Source: Diorhabda sublineata (taxonomy: Eukaryota > Arthropoda > Insecta > Coleoptera > Chrysomelidae). From it: 64,000 bases of DNA. The position numbers and the translations under genes are program-made. The notes under the pieces are model-generated. The model was not told where the DNA came from. It searched no databases and saw nothing but the letters and a program-made list of their open reading frames with translations. The stretch covers positions 27,542,294 to 27,606,293 of the forward strand of contig NC_079474.1 of assembly GCF_026230105.1 (NCBI RefSeq), read 5' to 3'. Positions 48,313 through 59,195 of the stretch are shown here, piece by piece (within the stretch, counting starts at the first letter, position 1; the number at the start of each line of letters is the position of its first letter).

Positions 48313-49840
48313 CTCCGCGATCTTAGCACCTCATGAGCGTAATTTCGATTGACCTTCTGAAAGGTCAAAAATTGGTCATAAAAGGTCAGTTGGTCTTATT
48401 AATTAGTCAGCGATAAAAAATTTTTATTGAGGGTTGAAGTATTTCAAGGTCATTGAAAACTTTTAGCACCCCATCCGAGAAAAAAATAAAAAATTCCATC
48501 TATGCGCTATCGAGAAGCCATAGCTGATTATTGGTCAGCTTATATAAATATTTGGTCAGCTAAATTTAGTATTAACAAAACTGAAATACAGTAGAAGCTT
48601 TCCAATCCGTCACCTTCGGGGCTGGAGGTGTGGTCGGAACATTTTTATTTACATACATATTAAATAGTATAATATATTTTATTATATTATATTTTCATTA
48701 CTTAGAAAAAAATCAGTTACAAATTTTTGTTTAGCAAATGGCATTCTATACTGAGCTACAATATTCTTCCATTTATTGATCCACAAAATGTTCATAGGCA
48801 TTGTTGTCCCAGGTACTAAAGGGCAATATCAAACGCGTCAGTATGTGAAATCCGAGTAGAGGATTCGTCACATTCACCCACTGAATCCCCTTTTACAGTT
48901 TCTTCGCCATTATTTTCCAAAACAGCGGTAATAATCTGGTCAACATTGAGCTCTTTACTAGTTTCACTGTCTTTGTCACATTGGGCAATCCATTCCTCAA
49001 CTTCACTGGCAAGGACATTCGGTTGTACGGTTTGTAGGTCCTTAATGATTTCTTGTGTGTCGTTGTGTTGCTCATCTACGATCTGGTCACTTTCAGTCCT
49101 AACTTCCGCCAAGATTTTCGCAAAGGGTAAGGTTTCAGTTCCTACCATGAATCAGCAGTTGTGTATATAGCGTCTTTGATGTTAAAGGATTAAAGGAAAT
49201 ATTTTTCATAGATAATTTCTTTTAGAGATAAAAAATCTGTAAATATTTTACATTTAAATACCGTTCTTTTACAATGATAATATGTTGTTGTAGTGGATGC
49301 TTGGATATTTTCCAATACATATTTAAGTTCTATATTGAAGAATAAATTTAATTTCTTATTTCTTAGACCTTTTGTAAATATTTATGTTTTCAAATTGTAT
49401 TGAAGAATAAATATAAAGTTAGAGATGTAATACTTGAATTATATAACATATTTCCAATTTAAAAAATGGACGTTTTTATAAAATAATCTAGTTAATCATC
49501 ATCTCCCAAATCCTATGTATGTACTTTGACTTTCCAGTTTCTAGTTCTTCCTCTACTGTTATATATTCGATTGTAGTACATTTCTAAGTTTTTTCAGAAA
49601 AAAATTATACCAGTCCCTCTGGTTCACTTAATGCTTAATGCTATCACGCATTTTTAATTTTTTTCGCGAATGAGGTGCTTAAATTTTTGAATAACCTTGA
49701 AAAACTTCAACCCTTAATAAAAAATATTCTAGCGTTGACCAATTAATAGCACCCACTGACCTTTTATGACCAATTTCTGACTTTTTAGATGGTATAATTT
49801 TTTAATGGAACTCCTCAAACGCAGTACTAAGATCGCGGAG
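48313..49840. repeat. Long inverted repeat arms around a pogo/Tigger remnant
   Basis: Left arm about 48313-48495 and right arm about 49648-49840 are diverged reverse complements. Shared blocks include CTCCGCGATCTTAG, ATTGGTCATAAAAGGTCAGT, TTTTTATT.AGGGTTGAAGT, and TCAAGGT.ATT. The span is about 1.53 kb. These are either the long terminal inverted repeats of one fold-back element or two copies of one repeat in opposite orientation. The pogo/Tigger remnant (48589-49148) lies between them. No target duplication was resolved outside the arms. Confidence 0.7.
48589..49148 (-). mobile_element. pogo/Tigger-type element remnant (tip plus transposase C-terminus)
   Basis: At 48587 a TA is followed by CAGTAGAAGCTTTCCAATCC, then CACCTTCGGGGCTGGAGGTG. 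This matches the style of Tigger/pogo tips, where CAGTAGA.. precedes an ATCCG..CACCTTCGGGGCCGG palindrome. Inward, the minus-strand frame 49148-48816 (110 residues) is acidic and contains VLASEVEEWIAQCDKD and, near the end, ISHTDAFDIAL. It resembles the C-terminus of CENP-B/jerky-like transposases. The catalytic core is gone. The right tip is uncertain; CTACTG at 49553-49558 is a weak candidate. Confidence 0.65.
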
Positions 49841-49914
49841 ATGAATTTAAAATCACTTCAAGTGAAATGATCATTTTATCAGTCTTATTGTTAGTTGCGG
49901 TGTTAAATGGATTT

Positions 49915-50230
49915 ATTCAAGCAACTGGAGCAAGGAAAATCAGTGGCTAAACAAAGGATAATTATCAGAACCCGTCGCAAATAAAGGTCGAGTCGAATGG
50001 AAAGTCTTGTTGTGTGTTTGATATAATTATGAAGATTGGTTAGTTGGTAGCTGATGTGAATTTATTAGGATTTCTCGGAGAAATATCCAGGTTTAGCTAA
50101 CGAAAAGTGGATTCTCTTACAACAAGACACATATTGCGAAAGTTACGCGAAACAAGATCAAAGAACTTGGTGATATTGAACTCCTACCACATCCAGAATT
50201 TATTCTAATGATTTTATCAAGCTCTCAAAG
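49915..50230 (+). mobile_element. mariner transposase remnant (second catalytic block)
   Basis: The plus strand reads KYPGLANEKWILLQQD, with the second catalytic Asp. After a frame change comes HIAKVTRNKIKELGDIELLP and HPEF. In active mariners this is LxxxxxVLFQQDNARPHTAKxTRxKIxELGWELLPHPPYSPDL; the NARP block is lost at the shift and the third Asp is absent. MDLFKQLEQGKSVAKQ near 49915 may be a transposon helix-turn-helix, but I am less sure of that. No TIRs found. Confidence 0.65.
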
Positions 50231-50259
50231 AGCTTGCTAAAATTTGGGTTGTAACCATA

Positions 50260-52470
50260 AAATGGCCTATACTTTGAAAATCAAGACTTTCTTTTTGTAT
50301 CATTATTTGATAAAATAAGTAAACATTGAAAACCAACATTATTTACCAGACATCCTCTAGATTTTCACGTCATCGTTTGCAATTTTTTCAGTTACTTTTA
50401 TGACAGTTATACTAAAAAATATGTTTTTATTTCTTCTGATTCATGAGTGTTCGATGGAAAAACAGCATATTGTTTCCAGATTAAGAAGAAATCTATAATT
50501 GCTCACGTTCGGTGAAACCTATAGATTTATTACAGAAGTTATCCCTTGTACTCCTTTAAAACAATCTAGGATTATCATTACACACATTATTTTATGCGGT
50601 TTTGGTCACAAGAAATTTCCAAGCGAAGGTAGGAACGAATTTTGCGCAAAAAATTTATTTAAAATTTTATATACCAAAACGATAAACTAAAAGTAATTTA
50701 ATATTTAATGGGGAAATATTAAAATATCTTCTTTGTTATTGCCCGCAATATTTTTTATTCCTACACCTTGAAATAGTCAGTTGTTATTTTAAAATAATTG
50801 CACTGAAAAATACAATAAAATTAATTAATATCTGGAATAACTTTCAAAGAAAAAACATGTTGCCGGCGACTTGAATTGCCATCAAATATATATTTAAATG
50901 TTGAAATAAAATCGGAAAAATGTTCTTGTAAAAAAAGAGACTATTCGTTCAATTTATCATAATGAAGACATTCCTGCGTTAAGTACTACATTTTTCTGTT
51001 CGAAATTATGAACCGTATTTGTAGATGTCAGTAATAACAAAAATTACAGTCCATAGTTTTTGCAATATCTTAAGGTAACAGACATTTTTCAATAATGCTA
51101 ATATTGTTTCAATAACTAACAATTATTAACATAGTTTTCCTTTTAGCCGTGATTTAAAAGGTGTATACCAAAGTGATTTAATTAATTTTCTCATTTGAAT
51201 GTAATTAATTCGTAAAGTATAAGGAGTAATGAAAGAAAGAATTCAGGAACAGTTGGCGCAATACATTAGTCTAATATAAAATTAAGGGATGTTTGAAGAA
51301 GCACTTGTTGTGTACCACGTGGTTGTCCAGTGACGTTTTGGTGTTTTGTACATTGTGATTTTTATATTTTAACAAGAAAAAAAATTAGTTACTTGTTGAA
51401 GTGGCGAATTTTGATTCCTTTCCCCTAAAGAGAAATAAGGGTGAGTCTACAAACAATTGCTATTAAAATGTCAATAATATCGTGGATGATGCAGGCAATT
51501 CTTTATTTCTTCTGTGAGTCTAAAACGCTATTTTCTGTAAACTGTTCAACAAAAAACGTCCATCTTCAATAAGAATCGAATGTCCATCAAAATGATGGAT
51601 GGTAGTAGCAGCATAAGACAATTTAAGAGAATATTTAATTTTTAAGAGCCCCTAACAAACGTATCTGAGCGCGAAAACTAGGAGATCCTTAAAGGATATT
51701 AGGATGTCCTAATGTAATTTCATAAGTTTGTTATTAGACTTAGAGAGTTCTAAAAAATTTATGAAACAATAATTACAAGATGTCTTAAAATAATGACCAC
51801 ATTACAGAACTTTTATTTCTTATAAGCTGGTCTTTCCTTGCTTAATATCTAACGTTTAGAGATAAAAATGAGTTTTATCCGAACTATTTGTATGGAATGT
51901 AGTTTTTATTACGTTTTATATTTATTACGTATAATAGAAATGGACAAGAAATGATTACGCTGTTAATTCACTAGAAATGAATATAAGATGAGAAAATCTA
52001 TGATAAGATATAGAAAAACACTGTCCAGACTGGAAACACATTTGAGTTAAAACTTACAGTTTATGTAGTAAAATCGTTTGTTTCATCATAAAAACGCTAG
52101 CAACCTGAATGCCTTTTCTAAATTTCGGTCCTAATAAAATGACAATGGGTTCCATTTTAATGTATCAGCATTGTGAAATGAAATCTGTTAAAAGCCGTGA
52201 ACCCCATATGCACCCCATTAAGCAGCATATAACAATAAAAGGATTAAAGAAGCCGCATCTTTATGCTCTTACACCCAGCCTTAGATAAATTACACTTTTA
52301 TGTACATTATTTCTTATAAAAAGATTTTATGAGTTTGGCTTATATAAACAATATTACTTTAGTTCTACAACTTCACCAAACATATGAATAGCAAGCTCAC
52401 CATAGTTGTCATACCGTTAGTTTGTTTGGTTTACGTACCTTTTTGAATATAAAGTTGTGTTCAGAAAGGA
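50260..52470. other. Unassigned AT-rich DNA
   Basis: No gene or repeat pair recognised over about 2.2 kb. Confidence 0.4.
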
Positions 52471-52478
52471 TTATAATA

Positions 52479-53235
52479 CCGGGTATCCCAATAAGAATGG
52501 CTCTCAGCCATATCTCGGGAACCATAACGCAGTTTCCCGGTGACAACATAAGTAATATTGACATAATTATTAGAACTATTATTAAGAGAACAAGGGAAGA
52601 AAATGTTGAGGATTCAAAAAATGTTAAAATCCGTTCAGCCAACCCAGAGTAATTTATGTTTAAAGGAAAATGCTTAAAATTTACACATTTGTTAGGATAT
52701 CTCGTAATACGAAAAACATATCGACATGCTGTTTTCGCTATTCTGTTGCTAATTTGATCTACTTTTATATTCCTTAATTAAAACTACATGTTTCCATTTA
52801 ACATTTTTCAAGGATAACTACATTTAAAAAAATAAATAAATTGCGCCCCCTAGCGTATACGTTACTTATTAGGTTGTTTCGAAATTATAACTCTTACATT
52901 GGTAAAAAGGAGCTCTCTTCAAAAAGCCTAAGTTTGCATAGATAGGTTAAGTAGAACTGGACTTACAGGCGTTTTCTCATAATAAAGTTCCCGCTTCCTC
53001 CCACCTCTTATTTGAAGAGATAGACTAAAACTTGTAAAATCAAATATACTCTGAATTTCTTGAAGAATATGATAATCATAGTTTAAATGCATATTAATTA
53101 GGCAAAATTGGTAAGTTATTCATTTTATAATTTTTGGTATTGAATTAGGCCGTCTAGCGGTAATTTTTTTCCCGAAGCTGTACCATTAACAGTTTCCGAG
53201 ATATGGACGAGAGCCATTCTTATTGGGACACCCGG
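52479..53235. mobile_element. Non-autonomous Tc1/mariner-style element, CCGGGTGTCCC tips, TA target
   Basis: The tips are inverted copies: CCGGGTATCCCAATAAGAAT on the left and CCGGGTGTCCCAATAAGAAT on the right (other strand), then GGCTCTC..CCATATCTCGG in both. TIRs are about 50 bp, eroding inward to TTTCCCG-type matches. TA lies immediately outside each end (52477-52478 and 53236-53237). Length is 757 bp with no transposase code. It fits a MITE mobilised by a Tc1/mariner-superfamily enzyme. Confidence 0.85.
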
Positions 53236-53388
53236 TACATAGGGCAACCATTAAAGTATAAAAAAAGTTTTTATCTCTCCGAAAGAAACAAAAAAATTAA
53301 AAAACTGAAACATTCTCTCTTAACAAGTAGACTCATGTAGGTGTAATTAATTTTTATTAACTCTAACAATCAAATTTTGGTATAAGTA

Positions 53389-54245
53389 CGAGGATGGTCT
53401 CAAAAGTACCTGGCTTGACCTAGAGATAACTGTAGTTGTTTGAAAAATACCACTATATTAGAAATTACACAAATTTGAAGACACCACGTTGTTTAGTATT
53501 TGAAAGGCCTTAGCCAACCAATATAAAATATGCACTAGATTCTACTCTGGGTGAGACTGCTCTTTCTTTATAAACAATAAAATATTGGGCCGTACGACCT
53601 AGGAAGACCAGCATCGCAGTGGTCGACCAAATGAGCTGACGACTCCAGAAACGTTGAAGAAAAGCCACAAAGCGGTACTGGATGATCGTAGACTGAAAGT
53701 GTATTTGTTAGCAGACCTTAGGCATTTCAAAAAGTGCGATACATCGCAAGGTTGGTTGGCAATATTTCACAAAAATAAAGCCGAATTTTGGCGCCGTTTC
53801 ATTACCATGTATGAATCTTGGGTCCAACACTACACACCCGAAACAAAGGAACAGTCAAAAGAATGGATTGAAAAGGTAGATAGAAGAAGAAGAAAAACTA
53901 TCAGTATCAGCGAGTATTATGCGACGTTGTTGCAACGTTTGAGCTAAGAAATCAAGCAAAAACGGCTGCATGTGGCCAAGAATAAAGTGTTGTTTCATCA
54001 TGACAATGCACCAGCTCACACATCCGTTATTGCAACTTCATGCACCCTATTCGCCAGATTTAGCCCCATCGGATTATTTTCTGTTCCTAGACTTGAAAAA
54101 ATGCCTCGGTGGTCAGCAATTTTCCAACAATGACGAGGTGATGGCTATTTTGGGGAGCTTGACGATTCTTATTATCTTATTAAAGGATATCGAACTTATT
54201 GAACGTCGCTGGGAAAAATGTAAGAAACTAAAAGGAGATTACTAA
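53389..54245 (+). mobile_element. mariner transposase remnant with two internal deletions
   Basis: A TA at 53387 precedes CGAGGATGGTCTCAAAAGTA, which looks like a left TIR. Inside, plus-strand frames give TPETLKKSHKAVLDDRRLKV (helix-turn-helix region), KAEFWRRFITMYESWVQHY and TPETKEQSKEWIEK. A deletion follows, then ISEYYATLLQRLS, FHHDNAPAHTSV and HAPYSPDLAPSDYFLF, and the C-terminus WEKCKKLKGDY at 54241. The first catalytic Asp (DETW in relatives) is Tyr (MYESW); the second and third are kept with D34D-type order. The right TIR was not found. Confidence 0.88.
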
Positions 54246-54370
54246 ATGGAGTAGAAGGCAAAAATAATGTATATTGATTTTAATTTGGACTAACAATACC
54301 CTTTCAGTGGCATTAACATAATATTAACCTTTGAATGGATCTCGACGCCTAAATATCAACAATTAAAAAC

Positions 54371-54378
54371 ACTCACCT
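54371..54378 (-). promoter_or_regulatory. Splice donor after the USP53/54-like exon
   Basis: The minus strand reads ACAG|GTGAGT across 54380-54371, an ideal metazoan donor, exactly after the Gln codon that ends the Cys box. Read through instead, the frame ends seven codons later. Confidence 0.7.
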
Positions 54379-54550
54379 GTACGGCGCTATTCAGAAAGCA
54401 ATTATTTTGTCCAGGTCCATTAAGCAGACCTTTTGTGCTCGTAAAAGTCATCGAATCACGGGAGGGTGTCGCTATCGAAATTGGCAAAGTTGTCGTAAGC
54501 TGATGATGCGGATGCATCGAATGATGAAGTGTTACCGATGATGACGCCAT
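54377..54550 (-). CDS. ec: Ubiquitin hydrolase USP53/USP54 family (echinus-like), first coding exon
   Basis: Fifty-eight codons from ATG at 54550 to a phase-0 donor: exon end CAG at 54377, then GTGAGT. The N-terminal 38 residues are Ser/Thr/His-rich and probably disordered. They lead into KGLLNGPGQNNCFLNSAVQ, the Cys box of USP53/USP54 and insect echinus; Cys51 is the catalytic-type residue. In relatives the next exon would begin VLWHLDIFRR. The exon appears to start at 54601 after a TTTTTTTTCCAG acceptor-like site, which implies an upstream 5'UTR exon at higher coordinates. USP peptidases remove ubiquitin; echinus acts in fly eye development. No further exon was found. An upstream ATG at 54594 opens only a short frame. 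Identification rests on one motif plus intact splice sites. Confidence 0.72.
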
Positions 54551-54600
54551 CGTCGATCGTTATCAAATATTATATATATTTATATGATGCCACATTTTCG

Positions 54601-54605
54601 CCTGG
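54601..54605 (-). promoter_or_regulatory. Splice acceptor before the USP53/54-like exon
   Basis: On the minus strand an eight-T run followed by CCAG ends at 54602, giving a good polypyrimidine-AG acceptor. The following 51 bases (54601-54551) would be 5'UTR before the ATG. This supports a spliced gene transcribed on the minus strand. Confidence 0.55.
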
Positions 54606-54879
54606 AAAAAAAATGCGGATCAAATCTCCAATATTTTTTATGAAAAACAAATGATGCGAAGTAAATATAATCTTTAGTCCAATTTAGGCCATTATACCTA
54701 CCCTAAAATAATAAGTTTTCGATATAAACAAGCTAATTAGTCTTTTGAATTTAACTTAGAAGATATCGAAGCTCATAAATAATAGTTATTTCATCATAAT
54801 GGCTTCTATTCGTTTCATTTGAAGTAGCTCTGTTTAAAATAATAATACCCTGTTATCAAATTGAGTTTAACACAATTTG

Positions 54880-55260
54880 AATACAAATCTTTATAATCGC
54901 TTTCAAAATAAGTTTATCTCAAGCTAATAAGAGTGTGCCAATGCTTAATCCATTTCTCCACATACTTGTTGTAGGCCTCGGCTGATATGGTAAGCGAATT
55001 ACTTTTTATAGCTTCAATGGACTCGTGGCGCATTCGTCGAAACAGATTTTTGGTGATGAATTAAGGCTCAAAAATTTTTTCGACGACGAATTACTCCACG
55101 TAAATGCCTTAAACCGGCCAAGTAGTACTTCCTATTGACTGTTTGACCTTCTGGAATTAATTTATGGTGAACCACACCTTAATAATCAAAGAGACCGACG
55201 ACTTTGAGTTTCGAACGACTCAATAAGGATTTTCGGTTTTTGACTCATTTTTGGACTGTT
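54880..55260 (-). mobile_element. mariner transposase remnant
   Basis: The minus strand gives KLKVVGLFDY, VVHHKLIPEGQTVNRKYYLA, LRHLRGVIRRRKNF, then after stops MRHESIEAIKSNSLTISAEA and YNKYVEKWIKHWHTLIS. In relatives this is SKxKVMLxVFFDYRGVVHHEFLPxGxTVNxEYY, and the C-terminus is KRWHKCI. The HHDN and SPDLAPSD blocks with catalytic Asp 2 and 3 have been deleted between them. It directly abuts a Tc1 remnant. Confidence 0.78.
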
Positions 55261-55299
55261 ATTCTCAAGATTGTTGGATAGTTTTGATGCTATATTTAT

Positions 55300-55500
55300 G
55301 GACCTACCACCAATGATTATTGATAATTTATTGAGTGATCTTCCTCTATTCTTAAATAGCTGTATTTCTGAGCCTATTGGGCAATGACTGGATTATTTTG
55401 CCTAAAAATTGCTCTGGTCATATAATTCTACACATGTTGAATGGGATTCATATCGGGTGATATTGTCGATCTTGTGACATTTTTTCATTTATTTTATTTC
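55300..55500 (-). mobile_element. Tc1-like transposase C-terminal remnant
   Basis: The minus strand reads SPDMNPIQHV, then NYMTRAIFRQNNPVIAQ and, after frame changes, a stretch like EWRKITQ..IINN. The SPDLNPIEHVWDxLxRAIRxRxPxP pattern is the third catalytic region of Tc1-family transposases, here with the final Glu region changed (IQHV for IEHV). It is only the last third of a transposase and has no TIR. Confidence 0.7.
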
Positions 55501-55509
55501 GTAAAGAAA

Positions 55510-57085
55510 TAATTATAATGTCTTCGATATTTTTGAAGATATTGTTGAAGTTTTCTTGTATCCGATATATTAAAGAATAGAATTAATTGAATTGGAAAAT
55601 TTCTGTCCTATCTCGAAAGACTGCGATTTGAATATCATGTTTTATCCTACCAAATTTCACTCACTAATTTCTTGTCCTATATGCAAAAAGGTTATTTGTT
55701 CATTATGTGAGTTGATTTATCAATATTGTCTGCAGTTACTTGTCGGCGGCCACTTTAATGCCTGCTGGCCACTACTAAGCTATTAATTGCTCTACTGACT
55801 CCACTCCGTATCTTATCTAACCGAGTAGTGATTTAGAAACGTGAGAGCTCTTCTGCCTCTATCGAATTTCAATGCGAATTTCATGTATCGATGTTAATGG
55901 TTTTGGGGTTTACTTAATAAATGCTCCTAATTTCATTAGATGAGGGGTTTGATAAAATATTCTTAAAAATTAAAAATATCAGGGAGTTACAAGACTTTTC
56001 AAAGTGTACTCTGATATCAAAACCGAAACTAGCAAATGAAATTTGACGTATTCAAAAGTATAGGAAATTAATAAGTCATACGTGATACCTAATCATCTTT
56101 TAAATAAGCATTTTGAAATTAGTTCCTCAAATCGTAAGAATTATAAGTTTAGAATTACTAGAAAGTAATATTTCTTCTGAAATTCAAGACATAAGAAATC
56201 GGTGATTTAAACTGTTTAATTAATATTTTTTCCACTTTCACCTAAACTTTCTCATTAATTTATAGTTTTTTTTTATTCCTTTACAAGAGACATATTTTAA
56301 TTATATTACAAATGATTATTTGATTGTTAGATTCTTGAGTAAAATACTCAAACTGATTCTTTAAGTTGAAAATTAATATATTCCTTACTCTACTGGGTAA
56401 TGTTTTAGTCCACAAAATTAACGGTCTTACTAATTAGAGAAATTCCAATGTGAACAAAGATTAAAATTAGTTTCTAATTATGTTGTAAATCCCCATTATA
56501 AATACCTTGGCACTGATTCATGAATTTTGAACTATAAAGTTTAATCTTTTGCTCAATTTTGTTATTTCATTCTAATTACGGTTTTTTCAATGACTATCCA
56601 CTACAGTGACATCAAGCCGTTAAGACTTCAGTATCACGGATAACGTTTTGTAAATATTTCGAATATGATAATTTTTCATTGCTTTCAATCTGTGATTCAT
56701 CGAACTCCTATAACATATTTAAGTTCTTTGGACAGCGATCGTCAAGTGCACATTTCACGTGTACTTCTAAATTTAATGTCTCAAAAAAATTCTGTTCTAT
56801 TAAAAAAATCTCATTTGAAAAAAGATCTTTTAATTCATGAACCAATTGCTAAACCCTGATTATGTGTAACGTGAGGATTCCAGCCCTTCGCTTTGCTCCG
56901 CCAGTCGCAAAATCTTCCTTCACTGCACATCAGAATATTAGATCTGATTGGTTAATCTTTAGTCTACCTCACCGCCGCAGTCTATACTGTTCTATGTGCT
57001 CATGGCATTAGTGCACTTATAGCTCGTTAATGTAATAATCCTTATCGATAATGAAATATAATTTCTCTTTCACAAAAAAAATATA
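55510..57085. other. Unassigned DNA
   Basis: The frame 55592-55786 contains CPICKKVICSLCEL, a Cys-rich run that could be chance. The frame 56665-56859 and the GC-richer patch at 56870-57020 have no motif or repeat partner that I can name. Confidence 0.35.
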
Positions 57086-57090
57086 AATTT

Positions 57091-57400
57091 GTTCCTTCAG
57101 TGTACTTAGGTTTTCATCAGTATCTTCTTATTCTACCACAACTTTAAAATAATTAAATGATGATTCTTTTTGAGAGATATTAAATGGCTAGTTATCCATT
57201 TTGTTTTTCCTTCGTCTTTCCATATTTCGATTTTTATCAATTGATTTTTGTCTAATGATTGCCTTCACATAGATCAAAAATAAAAATTGGTTCTTTCACT
57301 GTACTCAGGTTTCCATCAGAATCTTTTTATTCTACTATTACTCTACTTAATTTCTATTTTTCTGAATTGATTTTCGTCTCGTGATTGCCTACACTAAGTA
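57091..57400. repeat. Diverged tandem duplication
   Basis: The block GTTCCTTCAGTGTACTTAGG, with TTTTCATCAGTATCTTCTTA after it, recurs 199 bp later as GTTCTTTCACTGTACTCAGG and following. A second shared block, TTGATTTTTGTCTAATGATT then GCCTTCACA, recurs about 126 bp later, so copy 2 has lost about 70 bp. Simple local duplication; no coding content. Confidence 0.65.
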
Positions 57401-57404
57401 ATTT

Positions 57405-59190
57405 TATTTTGCCTAGACAGAACACAACAACTTTCTACTCGTTTCTAAATTGCGGATCAACATGCATAAGAAGAAGATACCAGACAACACGACAACACTA
57501 AATCTAGATTTCATCCATATAATACAAAAAATTAAAGAAAATACACCATTACGGAATAAAATGACGAATATGGATGATGATACAAATTAGTTTTCGAGAT
57601 TCTAAATCTGAGAATAATGAGGTCAAATAAAAACTTCCTATACAAACATTTAATTACAAATTACACGATAAAGAGAAAAAACACTACTAAGGTTCACCTC
57701 CATTATATGGAACACAAAAAGAATACAGGGAATACTCAAATGGAAAAAACTAGGAGAAAACAGAAACATTATCTATATCGAATTATAAGCAAATATAACT
57801 CAAAAGAGCGAGGAAAACAAGAATGGAGAAGAAAACGAATATACTAAAGAACTTCTGGAATTAACTGTAGAAATATCGATACAACAGACAAAAAGATTGA
57901 TTATAAAATAGCATACGAACTAGATAATTAATGAATTATTGAAATTTCGACAACGCCAACAAGTGGTAGAACCCAGTAGGACCCTTCAACAAAATAATAA
58001 TAACCAGAAAAAAATATGAGGAAAATTGATATTGCAGTTATGTTGTGGGCTTATATTATTGTTTGTACTTTCTCAGAAATTATGTTCTCGACTTGTAATT
58101 TCATTATTTTCGTTACACTTTCCGAAAACAGAGTATGAACACCGTATGAATACCGTAAAACTGAACTGAAAAGCTGCCTTCAATAGTATAAAAGAAAACA
58201 TTGATTTTCATGTTTTATTAAGTTAAGAATACTTACAAAACAGTATAAAATACTTAGTAGTCGAATAGTTCAGCCGACTTTACGGATGTGTCTCTAAACT
58301 CTCAACAAAGGTATTTGATTATTATATTATGAGTAATTATCAACATTAAATTGGATTCATGTTTTCTTTTATTTCATTTCAATCTTTTCAATGTAAGACA
58401 ATAAGATGTTGCTGTTCTCTAACAAATACCAACTAGAATATTTGAAATGTTTTCTCATGTGCAATTTGCTTAATCAATTGTTCCAATTTGAAGTGTTTAA
58501 TGATTAGGTATGTCGATCACAACATATGTGTACATTTACAACTTTTCAATAATCATAAAATATTTTATTAGAATATGCACTTACATTTTTTCCAATCGAA
58601 TCATAACTTCCTTTAATAAATCAATCTAAATTTGTGTATTTATATAACCCTTCTAAAAATACTTTTTAAACAGACTCATTCGGTATGTGCATACATGATG
58701 GTATATAAAGGCATCATATTTCTAAAAATAAAGATATTTTATATTTCATCAATGCTTCAAATAACAGTTATTCACAATGTATGTGTTCTGGATCGAAACG
58801 AGGAGTGCTTTTGGTAATATTAAGTATAAAATTTATGTGGTAATATTTTCACAACTTATGAAATTTCTAGTTATTTTAGGCAATGGTAAACTCTACCCCA
58901 AGATTACTTACTCCATCAATCCGACATGTAAATTGGTCGTATTTCTAGATGTATAAATTTTATGAAGAGGGTATTGCTGAGCTTGTTCACTGATATGACA
59001 AATGAAATCTTTTTTGTATAATCACCCGCCTTTTCTTTACAACCCTCGTACATTCTAATGGGATGAATTTAATATCTCTTACTTCATTTAATGACAAATC
59101 TTATGTTCGAGATTAAATTTTCTTAAATTAAAATATAACTTGGAATAACTGTTTATTCAAAAACAATTTCAATTCTTATTTACTGTAACC
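57405..59190. other. Unassigned AT-rich DNA
   Basis: The Lys/Arg-rich frame at 57617-57847 is compositionally biased and may be a decayed RT tail, but I cannot support it. Nothing else was recognised. Confidence 0.35.
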
Positions 59191-59195
59191 AAAAT

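Noticed and set aside
49540..49560. Possible right tip of the pogo/Tigger remnant (CTACTG)
   Set aside because: Only about seven bases match the left tip and the flanking dinucleotide is not TA.
55592..55786. Cys-rich frame with CPICKKVICSLC
   Set aside because: Cys spacing does not match a zinc domain I know, and there is no splice or transposon context.
57617..57847. Lys/Arg/Asn-rich frame, possible basic RT tail
   Set aside because: Compositional bias explains it; none of the GHV, GRP or RRW signatures are present.
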